A DNA stretch of 64,000 bases from Thinopyrum elongatum (taxonomy: Eukaryota > Streptophyta > Magnoliopsida > Poales > Poaceae): assembly GCA_011799875.1 (NCBI GenBank), contig CM022297.1:362766921-362830920 (forward strand). Direction: 5' to 3'. Positions 1-11,140 of this stretch are shown piece by piece. Under the pieces are notes generated by a model, which saw only the letters and a program-made list of their open reading frames with translations, did no database searches and had not been told where the DNA came from. Positions within the stretch are counted from its first letter, which is position 1, and every line of letters starts with the position of its first letter. The position numbers and the translations under genes are program-made.

Positions 1-1170
1 TCATAGCTTGGTTAATATTGCTTTCAATATTAATGGGCATACCTGAGATATAATGTTTTATTCGTTGCCCATTAACAACCTTCGGGTTAGTACCTTCGGC
101 ATTATTTATCTTGATGGCTCCGGATCGATAAACCTCCTCGATAACATAAGGTCCTTCCCATTTGGAGAGGAGTTTTCCTGCAAAGAATCTGAAACGAGAG
201 TTGTACAAAAGAACATATTCTCCAACTCTGAACTCACGCTTTTGGATTCTTTTGTCATGCCATCTTTTAACTTTTTCTTTAAATAACTTGGCATTTTCAT
301 AGGCTTGGGTTCTCCATTCATCTAGTGAGTTAATATCAAATAACCTCTTTTCACCGGCAAGTTTGAAATCATAGTTGAGTTCTTTAATTGCCCAATATGC
401 TTTATGTTCTAACTCAAGAGGCAAATGACAAACTTTTCCATAAACCATTTTATACGAAGACATACCCATAGGATTTTTATATGCTGTTCTATAAGCCAAA
501 AGTGCATCATCTAACTTCTTAGACCAATTCTTTCGGGACCTATTGACAGTTTTTCATAATATTAATTTTATTTCTCTATTGCTAAGTTCAACTTGACCAC
601 TAGACTGAGGATGATAAGGTGATGCAATTCTATGGTTAACATCATATTTAGCAAGTATTTTACGGAAAGCATCATGAATAAAATGTGAACCACCATCAGT
701 CATTAAATATCTAGGGACTCCAAACCTTGGAAAAATGACTTCCTTAAGCATTTTAATAGAGGTGTTGTGATCAGCACTACTAGTTGGAATAGCTTCTACC
801 CACTTAGTAACATAATCAACAGCAACCAAAATATGTGTATACCCATTAGAGGAAGGAAAATGTCCCATGTAATCAAATCCCCAAACATCAAATGGTTCAA
901 CAGCAAGAGAATAATCCATAGGCATTTCCTGACGCTTACCAATATTACCAATTCTTTGACATTCATCACAAGATAAAACAAACTTACGGGCATCCTTGAA
1001 GAGAGTCGGCCAATAAAAACCAGATTGCAATACCTTGTGAGCAATTCTATCTCCCGCATGATGTCCTCCATAAGCTTCGGAGTGACATTTCCGTAGGATT
1101 TGTCCCTGTTCATGCTTAGGTACACAACGTCTAATAATACCATCTACTCCTTCTTTATAAAGGTGTGGGT
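1..1170 (-). pseudogene. Integrase of the Athila-like element, broken
   Basis: The longest open piece is 1030-554. It shows the zinc-finger end (CDEC), then the core with FDYMG (first Asp), TDGGSHF (second Asp) and [10 protein letters not shown] (catalytic Glu). The H-H half of the HHCC finger can be read just upstream, at about 1100-1031. The open frame stops at 554, but the same frame goes on to base 1 with readable integrase C-terminal sequence, so the stop is a nonsense change inside the protein. Integrase would insert the element's cDNA into nuclear DNA. Not functional as it stands. Confidence 0.88.
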
Positions 1171-1312
1171 CATCCCGAAAGTAATGTCTTAAATCATAGA
1201 AGAATTTTTTCTTTTGTTGGTATATGAAGCTAGATGGTATATATTTAGCAACGATATAATTGGCATAGTCAGCATACCAAGGAGTGTTATGAGAAATATT
1301 TATTGCAGCTAA

Positions 1313-1735
1313 TTATTCATCAGGAAAACTATCATTAATAGGTTGTGGGTCATCAAGAATATTTTCTAACCTAGACAAGTTATCAGCCACGGGGTTCTCA
1401 GCTCCCTTTCTATCAGTGATATGTAAATCAAATTCTTGTAGCAAAATAACCCACCTAATGAGTCTAAGTTTAGCATCCTTCTTTTCCATAAGATATTTTA
1501 TAGCAGCATGATCGGTGTGAATGGTCACTTTAGAATCAACAATGTAAGATCTAAATTTATCACAAGCAAACACAACTGCTAAAAATTCTTTTTCAGTAGT
1601 AGCATAATTTCGTTGAGCATTGTCCAGAGTTTTACTAGCATAATGAATAACATTTAATTTCTTATCGACTCTTTATCCTAGGACAGCACCAATAGCATAA
1701 TCACTAGCATCACACATAATTTCAAAAGGCAAGTT
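1313..1735 (-). pseudogene. RNase H region of the Athila-like element
   Basis: The open piece 1573-1313 holds a typical gypsy RNase H stretch with TDHAAIKYL (active-site Asp) and the ADNLSRLEN tail. Between this piece and the RT frame the same frame continues but carries stops, for example near 1737 just after PPD at the RT/RNase H join and near 1675. The domain would remove the RNA strand during reverse transcription. It is the direct continuation of the RT reading frame. Confidence 0.85.
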
Positions 1736-3973
1736 TCAATCAGGTGGTTGAACAATAGGTGCAGAAATCAAGGCTTTCTTAAGTGTTTCAAAGGCTTCTA
1801 CACAATCATCATAAAAAACAAATAGAACATCCTTTTGTAAAAGATTTGTAAGAGGCCTAGAAATTTTAGAGAAGTCTTTAATAAACCTCCTATAGAAACC
1901 AGCATGACCGAGGAAACTACGAATACCTTTGATATCTTTAGGGCATGGCATTTTCTCAATTGCATTAACTTTAGCTTTATCCACCTCAATACCTCGTTCA
2001 GAAATTTTATGTCCCAAGACAATACCTTCATTAACCATAAAGTGGCACTTCTCCCAATTCAAGACGAGATTAGTTTGCTCACATCTCTGCAAAACTCGAT
2101 CAAGGTTGCTCAAGCAATCATCAAAAGAAGTTCCGTAAACGAAAAAATCATCCATGAAAATCTCAACAATCTTTTCACAAAAGTCAGAAAATATAGCAGT
2201 CATACATCTTTGAACAGTAGCAGGTGCATTGCATAAACCAAAAGGCATACGTCTATAAGCATAAGTTCCAAAAGGGCAAGTAAAGGTGGTTTTCTCTTGA
2301 TCAGGTTGTGAGACAGGTATTTGAGAAAAACCAGAATATCGATCAAGAAAGCAAAAATGTGTGTGCTTTGATAGTCTTTCTAACATTTGATCAATAAAAG
2401 GCAGAGGGTAATGATCTTTTCTAGTAGCTTTATTTAGTTTTCTAAAATCAATTACCATTCTGTAGCCAGTGACAATTCTTTGTGGAATAAGTTCATTCTT
2501 ATCATTAGGAACAACGGTAATACCTCCTTTTTTAGGGACACAATGAACGGGACTTACCCATCTACTATCAGCTATGGGATAGATTATACCTGCTTCCAGA
2601 AGCTTCGGTATTTCTGTTCTTACCACTTCTTTCATTTTAGGATTTAAACGTCGTTGGTGATCAACAACGGGTTTAGCATGAGGCTCCATATTAATTTTAT
2701 GCTGACAGAGAGTGGGACTAATGCCCTTTAAATCATCAAGAGTATATCCAATGGCAGCTCGGTGCTTCTTCAGAACCTTCAATAATTTTTCTTCTTCATG
2801 TTCTGAAAGGTTAGCACTAATAATAACAGGATGAATCTTTTTCTCATCAAGATAAGCATATTTCAAAGTGTCTGGCAATTGTTTTAATTCAAACGCAGTA
2901 TCACCTTTAGGTGGAGGAGGACCTCCTAGAGTTTCAATAGGCAAATTATGTTTAAGCAGATGACGTTGTTCAAATAAAATCTTATCTATTTCATTTCTTT
3001 CATGCAGATGCATATCATTTTCGTTGTCTAGCAAATATTGTTCTAGTGGATCGGTAGGAGGCACAGCAATAGAAGTAAGACTAATTATTTCATCCTTACT
3101 AGGCAATTCTTCCTTATGATGCTTCCTACTAAAATTAGAAAAAATAAACTCATGAGACTCATCACCAAAACTAACACCGACGATTTGTTTCTCACAATCT
3201 ATTTTAGCATTGACGGTGTTCAAGAAAGGTCTACCAAAGATAATGGGACAAAAGTCATCTTGTGGGGAACCAAGAACAAGAAAATCAGTAGGGTATTTTA
3301 TTTTCCCACACAAGACTTCAACATCTCTAACAATCCCAAGTGGTGTGATGGTGTCCCTATTAGCAAGTTTAATAGTAACATCTATGTCTTCTATTTCAGC
3401 GGGTGCTATATCATTTATAATTTCTTGATATAAGGTAAAAGGAATGGCACTCACGCTAGCACCTATGTCGCATAAACCATGATAACAGTGATCTCCTATT
3501 TTAACTGAGACAACATGCATGCCAACAACGGGTCTATGTTTATCTTTTTTATCGGGTTTGGCAATCCTAGCAGCTTCATCACAGAAGTAAATAACATGCC
3601 CATCTATATTTTCAACCAAGAGATCTTTAACCATAACAACACTAGGTTCTACTTTGATTTGTTCAGCAGATTTGAAAGTTCTAATATAACTTTTATTGAC
3701 CACAGTTGAGACTTTAGCATGTTCCTTTATCCTAACAGGGAAAGGTGGTTTTTCAATATAAGCAGTAGGCACAACTGGATCAACATTATAAATAATAGTT
3801 TCATCTTTAGCTATTACTGGTTCTTTAATTTCTTCTTTGATAGGTGGGTGATATTTAAACCACTTCTCCTTAGGGAGGTCAACATGAGTAGCAAATAATT
3901 CACAAAAGGAGGCTACTATCTCAGAGTCAAGTCCATATTTAGTGCTAAACTTTTGAAAAGCATCGGTATTCAT
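1736..3973 (-). pseudogene. Protease and reverse transcriptase of the Athila-like element
   Basis: A 745-codon open frame, the longest in the window. The N-terminal third is gag-pol linker. The aspartic protease motif is CDIGASVSAIPF, with DIGA in place of the usual D-T/S-G, as is common in this lineage. RT follows with the motifs VIDFRKLN, MPFGLCNAPATVQ and the active site FMDDFFVYG. The frame ends at PPD where RNase H should continue, so it is one fragment of a longer polyprotein. The upstream junction to gag is also broken (3974-4264 has no long frame). Confidence 0.92.
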
Positions 3974-4264
3974 AAAAGATTTAACACAATCATACTTGAG
4001 CTTAATACCTGACTCTTTACCTTCGTCGAGTTCCCAATCTTAAGAGTTGCGTTTAATTCTTTCTAAAAGATCCCACCGGAAGTCAATAGTCTTCTTCATA
4101 AAGGAACTAGTACAAGAAGTATCAAGCATGGATCGATCATCATGAGAAAGCCGAGCATAAAAATTCTGAATAATAATTTCTTTTGAGAGCTCATGATTGG
4201 GGCATGAATATAACATTGACTTAAGCCGCCCCCAAGCTAGAGCGGTACTTTCTCCTTCACGAGG

Positions 4265-4693
4265 TCAAAAATTATATATGTAATTCCGATCACAATGAAC
4301 TAGATGCATAGGATAATTTTTTTGGTGAAATTCCAATTTCAATCGATTCCAATTCCAAGATCCAATATCATCGCATAGCCTATACCATGCCAATGCTTTT
4401 CCCTTCAAAGATAAAGGGAAAACCTTCTTCTTAGCTTCATCTCCGGGTAAACCTGCAAGCTTAAATAATCCACAAATTTCATCCACATATATCAAGTGCA
4501 TATCAGGATGTTCGGTTCCATCTCCTGCATAAGGATTAGCTAGCAGTTGTTCTATCATACCCGAAGAAATTTCATAACTAATATTTTCAGTAGGTGCAGT
4601 AGATTGAGGGGTAACTAATTGTGGTTCCGGTCGAGGTGAAGATACCCCGAACAAACCCCTCAAAGGATTGTTCTCCATAGTAACAAGTGACAA
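4265..4693 (-). pseudogene. Gag N-terminal part of the Athila-like element
   Basis: A 142-codon frame just inside the primer site, in the position of gag. It contains the retrotransposon-gag type stretch with LPGDEAKKKVFPLSLKGKA followed by an AWY-containing segment. The frame is lost at 4265, though related residues seem to continue towards 3974 in other frames. Gag forms the virus-like particle around element RNA. Identification rests on position and on the LKGKALAWY-type motif. Confidence 0.8.
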
Positions 4694-4755
4694 TAAATTT
4701 CAGCACGTAGTAATAATTTTTCCTTACCGATTTCCACTTACCAAGAGCGCTTCAC

Positions 4756-4773
4756 TCCCCGGCAACGGCGCCA
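4756..4773 (-). promoter_or_regulatory. Primer-binding site matching tRNA-Asp
   Basis: On the minus strand the site reads TGGCGCCGTTGCCGGGGA, the complement of the 3' end of plant tRNA-Asp(GTC) with its CCA. It lies 11 bases inside the LTR end at 4785. Reverse transcription of the element would start here. The same site is present at 28840-28857. Confidence 0.88.
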
Positions 4774-4784
4774 GAAAAGAGCCT

Positions 4785-6301
4785 TGATGACCCACAAGTA
4801 TAGGGGATCAATCGTAGTCCTTTCGATAAGTAAGAGTGTTGAACCCAATGAGGAGCAGAAGGAAATGACAAGCGGTTTTCAGCAAGGTAATGTCTGCAAA
4901 CACTGAAATTATAAGTAACGAGTAGTTTGGTAGCAAGATAATTTGTAACGAGCAAGTAACGGTAATGGTAATAAAAGTGAAGCAAGGTAGCCCAATCCTT
5001 TTGAGGCAAAGGACAGGTCAAAACGGTCTCTTATGATAAGCAAAGCGTTCTTGAGGGTACACGGGAATTTCATCTAGTCACTTTCATCATGTTGGTTTGA
5101 TTTGTGTTCGCTACTTTGATAATTTGATATGTGGGTGGACCGGTGCTTAGGTGTTGTTCTTACTTGAACAAACCTCCTACTTATGATTAACCCCCTCGCA
5201 AGCATCCGCAACTACGAGAAAAGTATTAAGAATAAATCTAACCATAGCATTAAACTTTTGGATCTAAATCAGTCCCTACGGAATAGCGCATAAACTAGGG
5301 TTTAAGCTTCTGTCACTCTCGCAACCCATCATCTAATAACTACTCCACAATGCATTCCCTTAGGCCCAAATATAATGAAGTGTCATGTAGTCGACGTTCA
5401 CATGACACCACTAAGGGAATCACAACATACATATCATTAAAATATCGAACACATATCAAGTTCACATGATTACTTGCAACAAGATTTCTCTCGTGACCTC
5501 AAGAACAAAAGTAACTACTCACTAATGATAATCATGCTCAAGATCAAAGGGGTATTAAATAGCATAATGGATCTGAACATATAATCTTCCACCAAATAAA
5601 CCATTTAGTAATCAACTACAAGATGTAATCAACACTACTAGTCACCCACAAGTACCAATCTATAGTTCCGGTACAAAGATTGAACACAAGAGATGAACTA
5701 GGGTTTGAGAGGGGATGGTGCTGTTGAAGATGTTGATGGAGATTGCCCTCCCCAAGATGGGAGAGTTGTTGGTGATGATGATGACGATGATTTCCTCCTC
5801 CGGGAGGGAAGTTCCCCCGGCGGAATCGCTCCGCCGGAGGGCAAAAGTGCTCCTGCCCAAGTTCCGCCTCGAGACGGCGGCGCTTCGTCCCGAAAGTCCT
5901 CTCCTCATTTTTTCTAGGTCAAAATGACTTATATACCAGAAGAGGGGCACCGGAGGTGGGCCGAGGAGGGCACAATCCACCAGGGCGCGCCTGGGCTCCC
6001 TGGCGCGCCCAGGTGGGTTGTGCCCACCTGGTGGGCCTCCTCTGGTAGTTATTTGCTCCAATAGTTCTTATTTATTTCATAAAAAATCCTCGTGAAATTT
6101 CAGCTCATTTGGAGTTGTGCAGAATAGGTAGCCTAACGTAGCTTTTTCAGGTCCAGATTTCCAGCTGCCGGAATTCTCCCTCTTTGTGTGAACCTTGCAT
6201 GTTATGAGAGAAAAGGCATTAGAATTACAACAAAAAGCATTATTATGCATAAAAACATAAAAAATAACAGTAGGAAAACATGATGCAAAATGGATGTATC
6301 A
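4785..6301 (-). repeat. 5' LTR of the Athila-like element
   Basis: About 1517 bp, bounded by TGATGACCCACAAG at 4785 and a terminal ATGTATCA at 6301 (TG...CA on either strand). The LTR at 44817-46358 matches it over its length with scattered changes, which fixes both ends. A strong inverted repeat of GC-rich sequence lies near 5955-6045. The flank beyond 6301 begins GAGAG, but the target duplication cannot be tested because the other end is outside the window. Confidence 0.9.
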
Positions 6302-7017
6302 GAGAGCCGTCGGAGCTCCCCGGGCGACGAGGAGGAGGGCACCACCATGGTGCAAGTGCAGCTCCCCCCGCACAGTGGCGGAGCTTCACGGGGGCCAAAG
6401 GGGGCCATTGCCCCCACCCCAGGCCATCAGCATACGTCCATCTATGCCGACAGCCCCGACAAAAAGCCGTCCGTATAGCCAGTTATTCCGCTAGTGCGTG
6501 TCCCATACCGCGATGCATACACTAGCTCACCTCGCTCCTCCCCTCGGAACTCCTCTTCGTCCTCAGCACCCGATGGGTTCTCCATCAATACGTGAAGTAT
6601 TATCGATCTTCGGGTGGTCGCTCGCCGTGGCAGCAGTACTGGGCATGACTGCCTTCTACATCTATCGGCTCTTCCAAGCAGCGCCACCACCTTTGGCACC
6701 TTCCTCCTCGACGGTTTCACCACCTTCCGCAGCTTCCTCCTCGACGGTGACACCACCTTCCCTCGACGGCGCAGCCACCTTCAGCCGCATCGTCGTCGAT
6801 GGCGCGACCACCGTTGAGGATGAGGACCTCCGTCGCCGGCTACTCAACAGTTGAAGATCTTAGCATGGCGTGCTGGAGCCCTGCGTTTGGCCTCGTCCAC
6901 GTGTTCTCGGAGCGAGCAGTCGATACCCCTCCTCCGCCGAGGAGCCATCGGAGCTACCCGGGCGATGAGGTGGAGGTCACCACCATGGTGCAGGTGCAGC
7001 TCCCCCCGCGCAGTGGC
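6302..7017 (+). repeat. Direct repeat pair of about 77 bp
   Basis: The stretch 6302-6379 recurs at about 6941-7017 with roughly 10 mismatches. Both copies include the CCATGGTGCA segment and run into the first bases of the hAT-like end (CAGTGGC). The first copy is the left flank of the hAT-like element; the second lies inside it. This suggests a local duplication or a rearrangement around the insertion. Confidence 0.75.
6498..6854 (+). CDS. Unknown GC-rich ORF inside the hAT-like element
   Basis: A 118-codon frame, not recognised. It has one clear hydrophobic segment (GWSLAVAAVLGMTAFYIY, about residues 39-56) followed by a Pro/Ser/Thr-rich repeat-like tail, so it could be a small single-pass membrane protein. 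Overlapping open frames exist in all other phases because the DNA is very GC-rich, so the frame may be chance. It may be a captured gene fragment. Low confidence that it is translated. Confidence 0.25.
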   Translation: MSHTAMHTLAHLAPPLGTPLRPQHPMGSPSIREVLSIFGWSLAVAAVLGMTAFYIYRLFQAAPPPLAPSSSTVSPPSAASSSTVTPPSLDGAATFSRIVVDGATTVEDEDLRRRLLNS

Positions 7018-7023
7018 AACACC

Positions 7024-7024
<1 letters not shown>

Positions 7025-7062
<38 letters not shown>
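7025..7062 (+). repeat. 38-base poly-C run
   Basis: An uninterrupted run of 38 cytosines. Tracts this long are rare in plant DNA and prone to slippage and to sequencing or assembly error, so the exact length should be doubted. Confidence 0.95.
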
Positions 7063-7064
<2 letters not shown>

Positions 7065-7176
7065 ACTCTAGGAAAACTACCCCTAATTATAGGTTTGAAT
7101 ATCAATTGTTTCTTATAGTTCATGCATAGTTTATCTCCTTCGCCCCCTCAAGAATCTTCATCAAGCTCTGCCACTG

Positions 7177-8997
7177 CCCCCGCGCTGCAGCCGTCACCGC
7201 GATGGGCCGATCGAGTGACGCGGGTGTCGAGCGCGGCATCGACGGCGCAGCGCTCCTCGCCGAGCGGACTAGGCGAGAGGATCTCCTCGTTGTTGTGATC
7301 TCGTTATCTGCATGCATATGTTTATCGGTGGTTTACTTGTCGCTTGGGATCTCTGTTAGGTAATCTTGATGATTGATTAGCTTGTGTGTGTCTAGTTTGG
7401 ACTCGCAATGTGGGTCCATGGCCTAGTCAGTTTGCTACTTTGGTTAAAACTACTAGTCGAGAGTGAGCATGTCGCTATTTGTTTCGTACCTTATGCGTCG
7501 AACTAAGTTCTTTTGTGGACATGACAATCGGGTACTGGATACGTGTCATGTTTTAAACTGAATGCGTGATGGGTTTGCCTAAATGACAATCTTGACGTTT
7601 ACCTGAATGTGTGTCAGATATGCATGTCATGTTTTTAAACTGAATGTGTGAACTGCATACATGACTATCTCGTAACATGCAGATTTTTTCTTGTTAAATA
7701 CTCCCTTCGTTTCTAAATATAAGTCTTTTTACAGATTACAATGCGGACTATATACGGATGTATATAGACGTATTTTAAAGTATAGATTCACTCATTTTGC
7801 TGCATATGTAGTACGTAGTGAAATCTCTAGAAAGACTTATATTTAGGAACGACGTGTCATTTGAGTGTCTTTATTACATACAATCTGTGAAGCTTACCTC
7901 TCCAGCTGCTTTTATTCCAGGGGGGGCTTATTTCTTATAATTCGATAATTTCCTTTGAGTGTCTTCTTGCTAGCCGACTAACATTTACCTAGGATTGCTT
8001 ATTGGTTGACTTGAGTGATCACCTAGGAGGGTTAAAGGCCCTATGCAACTAGTGGGAACCAAGCCTGGACTTTGTTTGAAACCCTGACCATAGAAAGTTG
8101 AAAAGCAATGAAAACCCTAGATGGGTAAAGTAGAAAAATATTTTCAAAATTCCCGCAAAAAAAAGAAAAATAATTTCAAAAGGAAATAAATAAACAAACA
8201 TTCAAAACAAATGAAGATAGGTCAAAGGAAAATTCAAGTTAAATAAAACCAGGAGAAAACTATTTTGGAGAATAAAACATATTCAAAAGAATTATTAATA
8301 AAGCCTGCAAATAATAGTGCAGAAAAAACCGGTTAAAAGTCTCAAATAAAATGTTGGAATGTTCATAAATGAATTTAGGGCAAGGTTGTCTTTGAAAGAA
8401 AAATCAAACTCAAAATCAAATACGCCGGCTACCATGCAGCAGGGCGAGATCCACACCGCGGCATAGAGGAGCCCAGCATGCCGGCGGCAGAGTTGGATCT
8501 CGAGCAGGTCAAGGGGACCCCAACCGGAACCAGAGGTATACATTCCAACCACGAGGCCCCGTCGGATCCACGAAGGGGGAGGGCGAGGGCGGCCCCGGAG
8601 ATCTCGCAGGGTAAAGCCGTACGAGAGCGACGGAAGTGACGAGTCTTGAGGAGGAGAAGAGGAACAGGAGAAGGGCCTCGCCGCCGCCTAACACCGCCAG
8701 GGCTTTGCCCGGTGGCGGCGACGAGGGAAGGGTGTCGGACCAAGCGGTGGCAGCGGTGGTAGGCCCCCCGTGGCGCCCTAGGTAGGCGACGCGGGGCATG
8801 TTTTTTCAGCTATCTCGTTCATAAATAAAATGTTCTAACTATTTTGTGATTTTTTTTTTGCGATGAACTATTTTGTGAATTGAATGTATATAGACATTTT
8901 TGTGTGCTTGTTTATTTATTTTAGTCCGTACATATTTCATATTGAAATATTCAAAACATATTATATTTATGTACTAGGTGAGTATGTTTTTGCCAAT
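7177..8997. other. Intergenic sequence without a recognised gene
   Basis: The first 150 bases are GC-rich and look like a gene fragment but give no recognisable protein. About 7300-8400 is AT-rich with no long frame apart from the Stowaway element at 7701. 8418-8800 is GC-rich and open in several minus-strand phases without any known motif; these frames are most likely compositional. 8800-8997 is AT-rich. Confidence 0.6.
7701..7853. mobile_element. Stowaway-like MITE
   Basis: It begins CTCCCTTCGTTTCTAAATAT after a TA and ends with the inverted counterpart AAGACTTATATTTAGGAACG. This is the standard Triticeae Stowaway (Tc1/mariner MITE) terminal repeat. The last bases of the right end have decayed (GACGTG in place of GAGGGAG), so the right TA is lost. 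About 153 bp, non-coding. Confidence 0.85.
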
Positions 8998-9487
8998 GTT
9001 CTCTCCGTGGTAGAATATTCCACCAATTGAATCGACCCATGGATGAGAAACTACAGGTATGATGAATTAACGTATGATGTCTGTACGATCAGATTGATCT
9101 GGTTTTGTGGGCCATAACTTCAGGAATCAGGCTTGTGTCTTGTGGTACAAAAAACGGACGAAAAAGTATCATGCGCAAGGCAGTTCCAGGGAATATCACA
9201 ATCACAATCACATGGCAAGGAATCTCGTTCCTCATTGATGAAGATGCTAGGATAGTGTTCAACAGTTTGGTGGAGATAACGGTGGGCAATGGCGAAAGGG
9301 TGCTGTTTTGGATGGATGGATGGTTGAATGGCATGACACTTGCTAGGATAGATGGTTGAATGGCATGACACTTGCTGATGTTGCCCTAGCCATTCTAGCC
9401 ATGGTACACACTAGAGCACAAAATCAGCGAACGGTCTGTCAAGCTATGATTGACAATAGTTGGGAGCAAGACATCAGCGGAGACCCG

Positions 9488-9913
9488 GAAAGTGCCTTTC
9501 TGCTCCCGAGCTCAAATGAGTTCGGTTTGAGCTCGGTAAACAGTAAAATAAAAAAAATCGAAAAAAAATCAAAAAATTCCAAAAAGAAATTTGTGAGAAA
9601 CTTTGACAAAAGTTTTAAGTGCTTGCAAAAATTCGTCATGGAATCACATTCCTAGAAGGCGTGGCAAAAAAAAACAAAATCGGTACTCTGAAAATGCTTT
9701 TTCAAAAGCATTTTGGAGCATCAAATTTGTTTTTTTTTTTTGCCACGCCTTACAGGAATGTGATTTCATGATGAATTTTTGCAAGCACTTAAAACTTTTG
9801 TCAATGTTTCTCCCAAAAAAAATTTAGAATTTTTTGAAATTTTTTCAATTTTGTTTTGATTTTACTGTTCACCCGAGCTCATTTGAGCCCGGGTGCAGAA
9901 ACTCCACGTCCCA
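9488..9913. mobile_element. Mutator-like MITE inside the LINE
   Basis: Long imperfect terminal inverted repeats: TTTCTGCTCCCGAGCTCAAA near the left end and the inverse of GAGCCCGGGTGCAGAAA near the right end, extending into A-rich and T-rich arms. The repeat GAGACCCG flanks it at 9480-9487 and 9914-9921 (8 to 9 bp). Removing it rejoins the LINE. Length 426 bp, non-coding; the two arms would fold into a long hairpin. Superfamily is inferred from the duplication length. Confidence 0.7.
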
Positions 9914-9973
9914 GAGACCCGCCCTTTATGGCTCTCATACAACTCATGCACCTCCAGATGGCCATTACTGCAG

Positions 9974-10009
9974 TAGAGAGAGAGAGAGAGAGGGAGAGAG
10001 AGAGAGAGA
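9974..10009 (+). repeat. GA microsatellite
   Basis: A run of GA dinucleotides with one GGG interruption, inside the LINE body. Confidence 0.95.
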
Positions 10010-11140
10010 TGTTGATTCACCGGACGTGTTTGCTTGGCCATGCGATACATCTGGGAGATACACAGCAAAATCGGTGTACCACAGACTGTGCCTTGGCTTA
10101 CCAGATCACCGACATATGAGTGCATTTGGAGGAGCAGCGTGATACTTAAATGCAATTTTTTTGCATGGCTGGAGGTACAGTATAGGCTGTGGACATCGAA
10201 CAGGAGGGTGCGGCATGGGCTGCAGGACGAAACGGCAGTTTGCTACTCTCGTCTACAAGAGGAAGACACGGTGGATTATATATTGGTGCATTGTGGATAC
10301 GCTAAGGAGGTTTGGCATTCATGCTTTGCGGGGTGGATGTCACTGGACCACAACCAGATCAAGCTTCCGCCTTCACATCTTGGTGGCTTGAGGCACAAAT
10401 GGTAATTCCGACAAGGCATAGGAGAGGATTCAATACTTTGACCATACTCTTGCTTGGTCCTTATGGAAACAAAGGAATGCACGAGTATTCGGGGCACAGA
10501 ATAGCAGAGGAGACCACAACAATTGACCTTCCAAATCATGGAGGAGATACAGATTGGCACACTGGGGGAGTTGGAGGACTGCAACCTTTTGTGAGAGAGT
10601 AGGCTAAAGGTTTCTTGTGTGGTGTTGGTGTAGCTAGCGGGATGTTCGCAACCACGTTTAGCATCTTGTAAATACTTTGCTCCCTTCTATAAAACTATGA
10701 TAATGACGTACTCTCGCAAAAAACAATCACAATCACATCAAAACTTGGTCATCGTGGAGCCCTCTTTCTCATGCCGTTATGCCCCGTGAGCACAAATGCT
10801 CGATCTACCACCAATGACTCAGCACTAGGTTCAAAAGAAAAAAAGGGCTCACCATCGCCAATTCTCCAGTCCACGGTCCAAAACGCCAAAGACGTGCACC
10901 GCCCGCCCGCAGCGGGTACCCGAGCGGCGGGACAGGTGTCCCCGCGGTCCTTTCGTCAGCCGTTCGATCGACGGCCACCTCCACGCCTCGCGGCGCATCG
11001 GATGGCTCCCGCGCCCCGCTCCGCTCAGCTCCTGGTGATCTTGTCGCCTACCTCTCGCCCACATCCTTATACGGTGCCAGCGCTTGTCGGGCTGTGGGGC
11101 TTTGGCTCTGACACATCGGAGCGGCGGGAGCGCGAGCGCG

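Larger units (their letters stand above)
1..6301 (-). mobile_element. Athila-lineage Ty3/gypsy retrotransposon, 5' part
   Basis: Read on the minus strand the order is 5' LTR (6301-4785), primer-binding site, gag, protease, reverse transcriptase, RNase H, integrase. The element runs off the window at base 1, so its 3' LTR is not seen. PR-RT-RH-IN order is that of Ty3/gypsy. A primer site matching tRNA-Asp and the integrase style fit the Athila/Cyclops lineage, which in Triticeae includes families such as Sabrina and WHAM; the exact family is not assigned. Several in-frame stops and frame breaks show it is inactive. The same LTR family recurs at 44817-46358. Confidence 0.93.
6373..7176. mobile_element. 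hAT-like nonautonomous DNA transposon
   Basis: The ends are CAGTGGCGGAGCTT at 6373 and the inverted AAGCTCTGCCACTG ending at 7176. An 8-bp target duplication flanks them, CCCCCGCA (6365-6372) against CCCCCGCG (7177-7184), 7 of 8 matching. CAGTG-type ends with 8-bp duplications are typical of hAT. No transposase frame is seen. The 804-bp body holds a GC-rich ORF at 6498-6854, a second copy of its own left flank, and a long poly-C run. Confidence 0.68.
9199..10738 (+). mobile_element. 5'-truncated LINE with 15-bp target duplication
   Basis: The target duplication CAATCACAATCACAT is at 9199-9213 and 10724-10738; the body is 9214-10723 and ends in a short A tail. The first codons after the duplication give the end of a plant L1 reverse transcriptase region (VGNGERVLFWMDGWLNG). 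The RT zinc-binding region follows beyond the inserted MITE (WRSSVILKCNFFAWLEVQYR and a C/H-rich segment, about 10114-10340). Frames are broken. The empty site is preserved in the duplicate near 13990, which supports the boundaries. Confidence 0.87.

Noticed and set aside
4750..4780. Possible tRNA-Asp gene
   Set aside because: Only the 18 bases that match the tRNA 3' end are present, placed beside an LTR end. This is a primer-binding site. The same holds at 28840-28857.
8295..8799. Minus-strand GC-rich frames
   Set aside because: No motif, several overlapping frames, and no promoter-like context; likely compositional.
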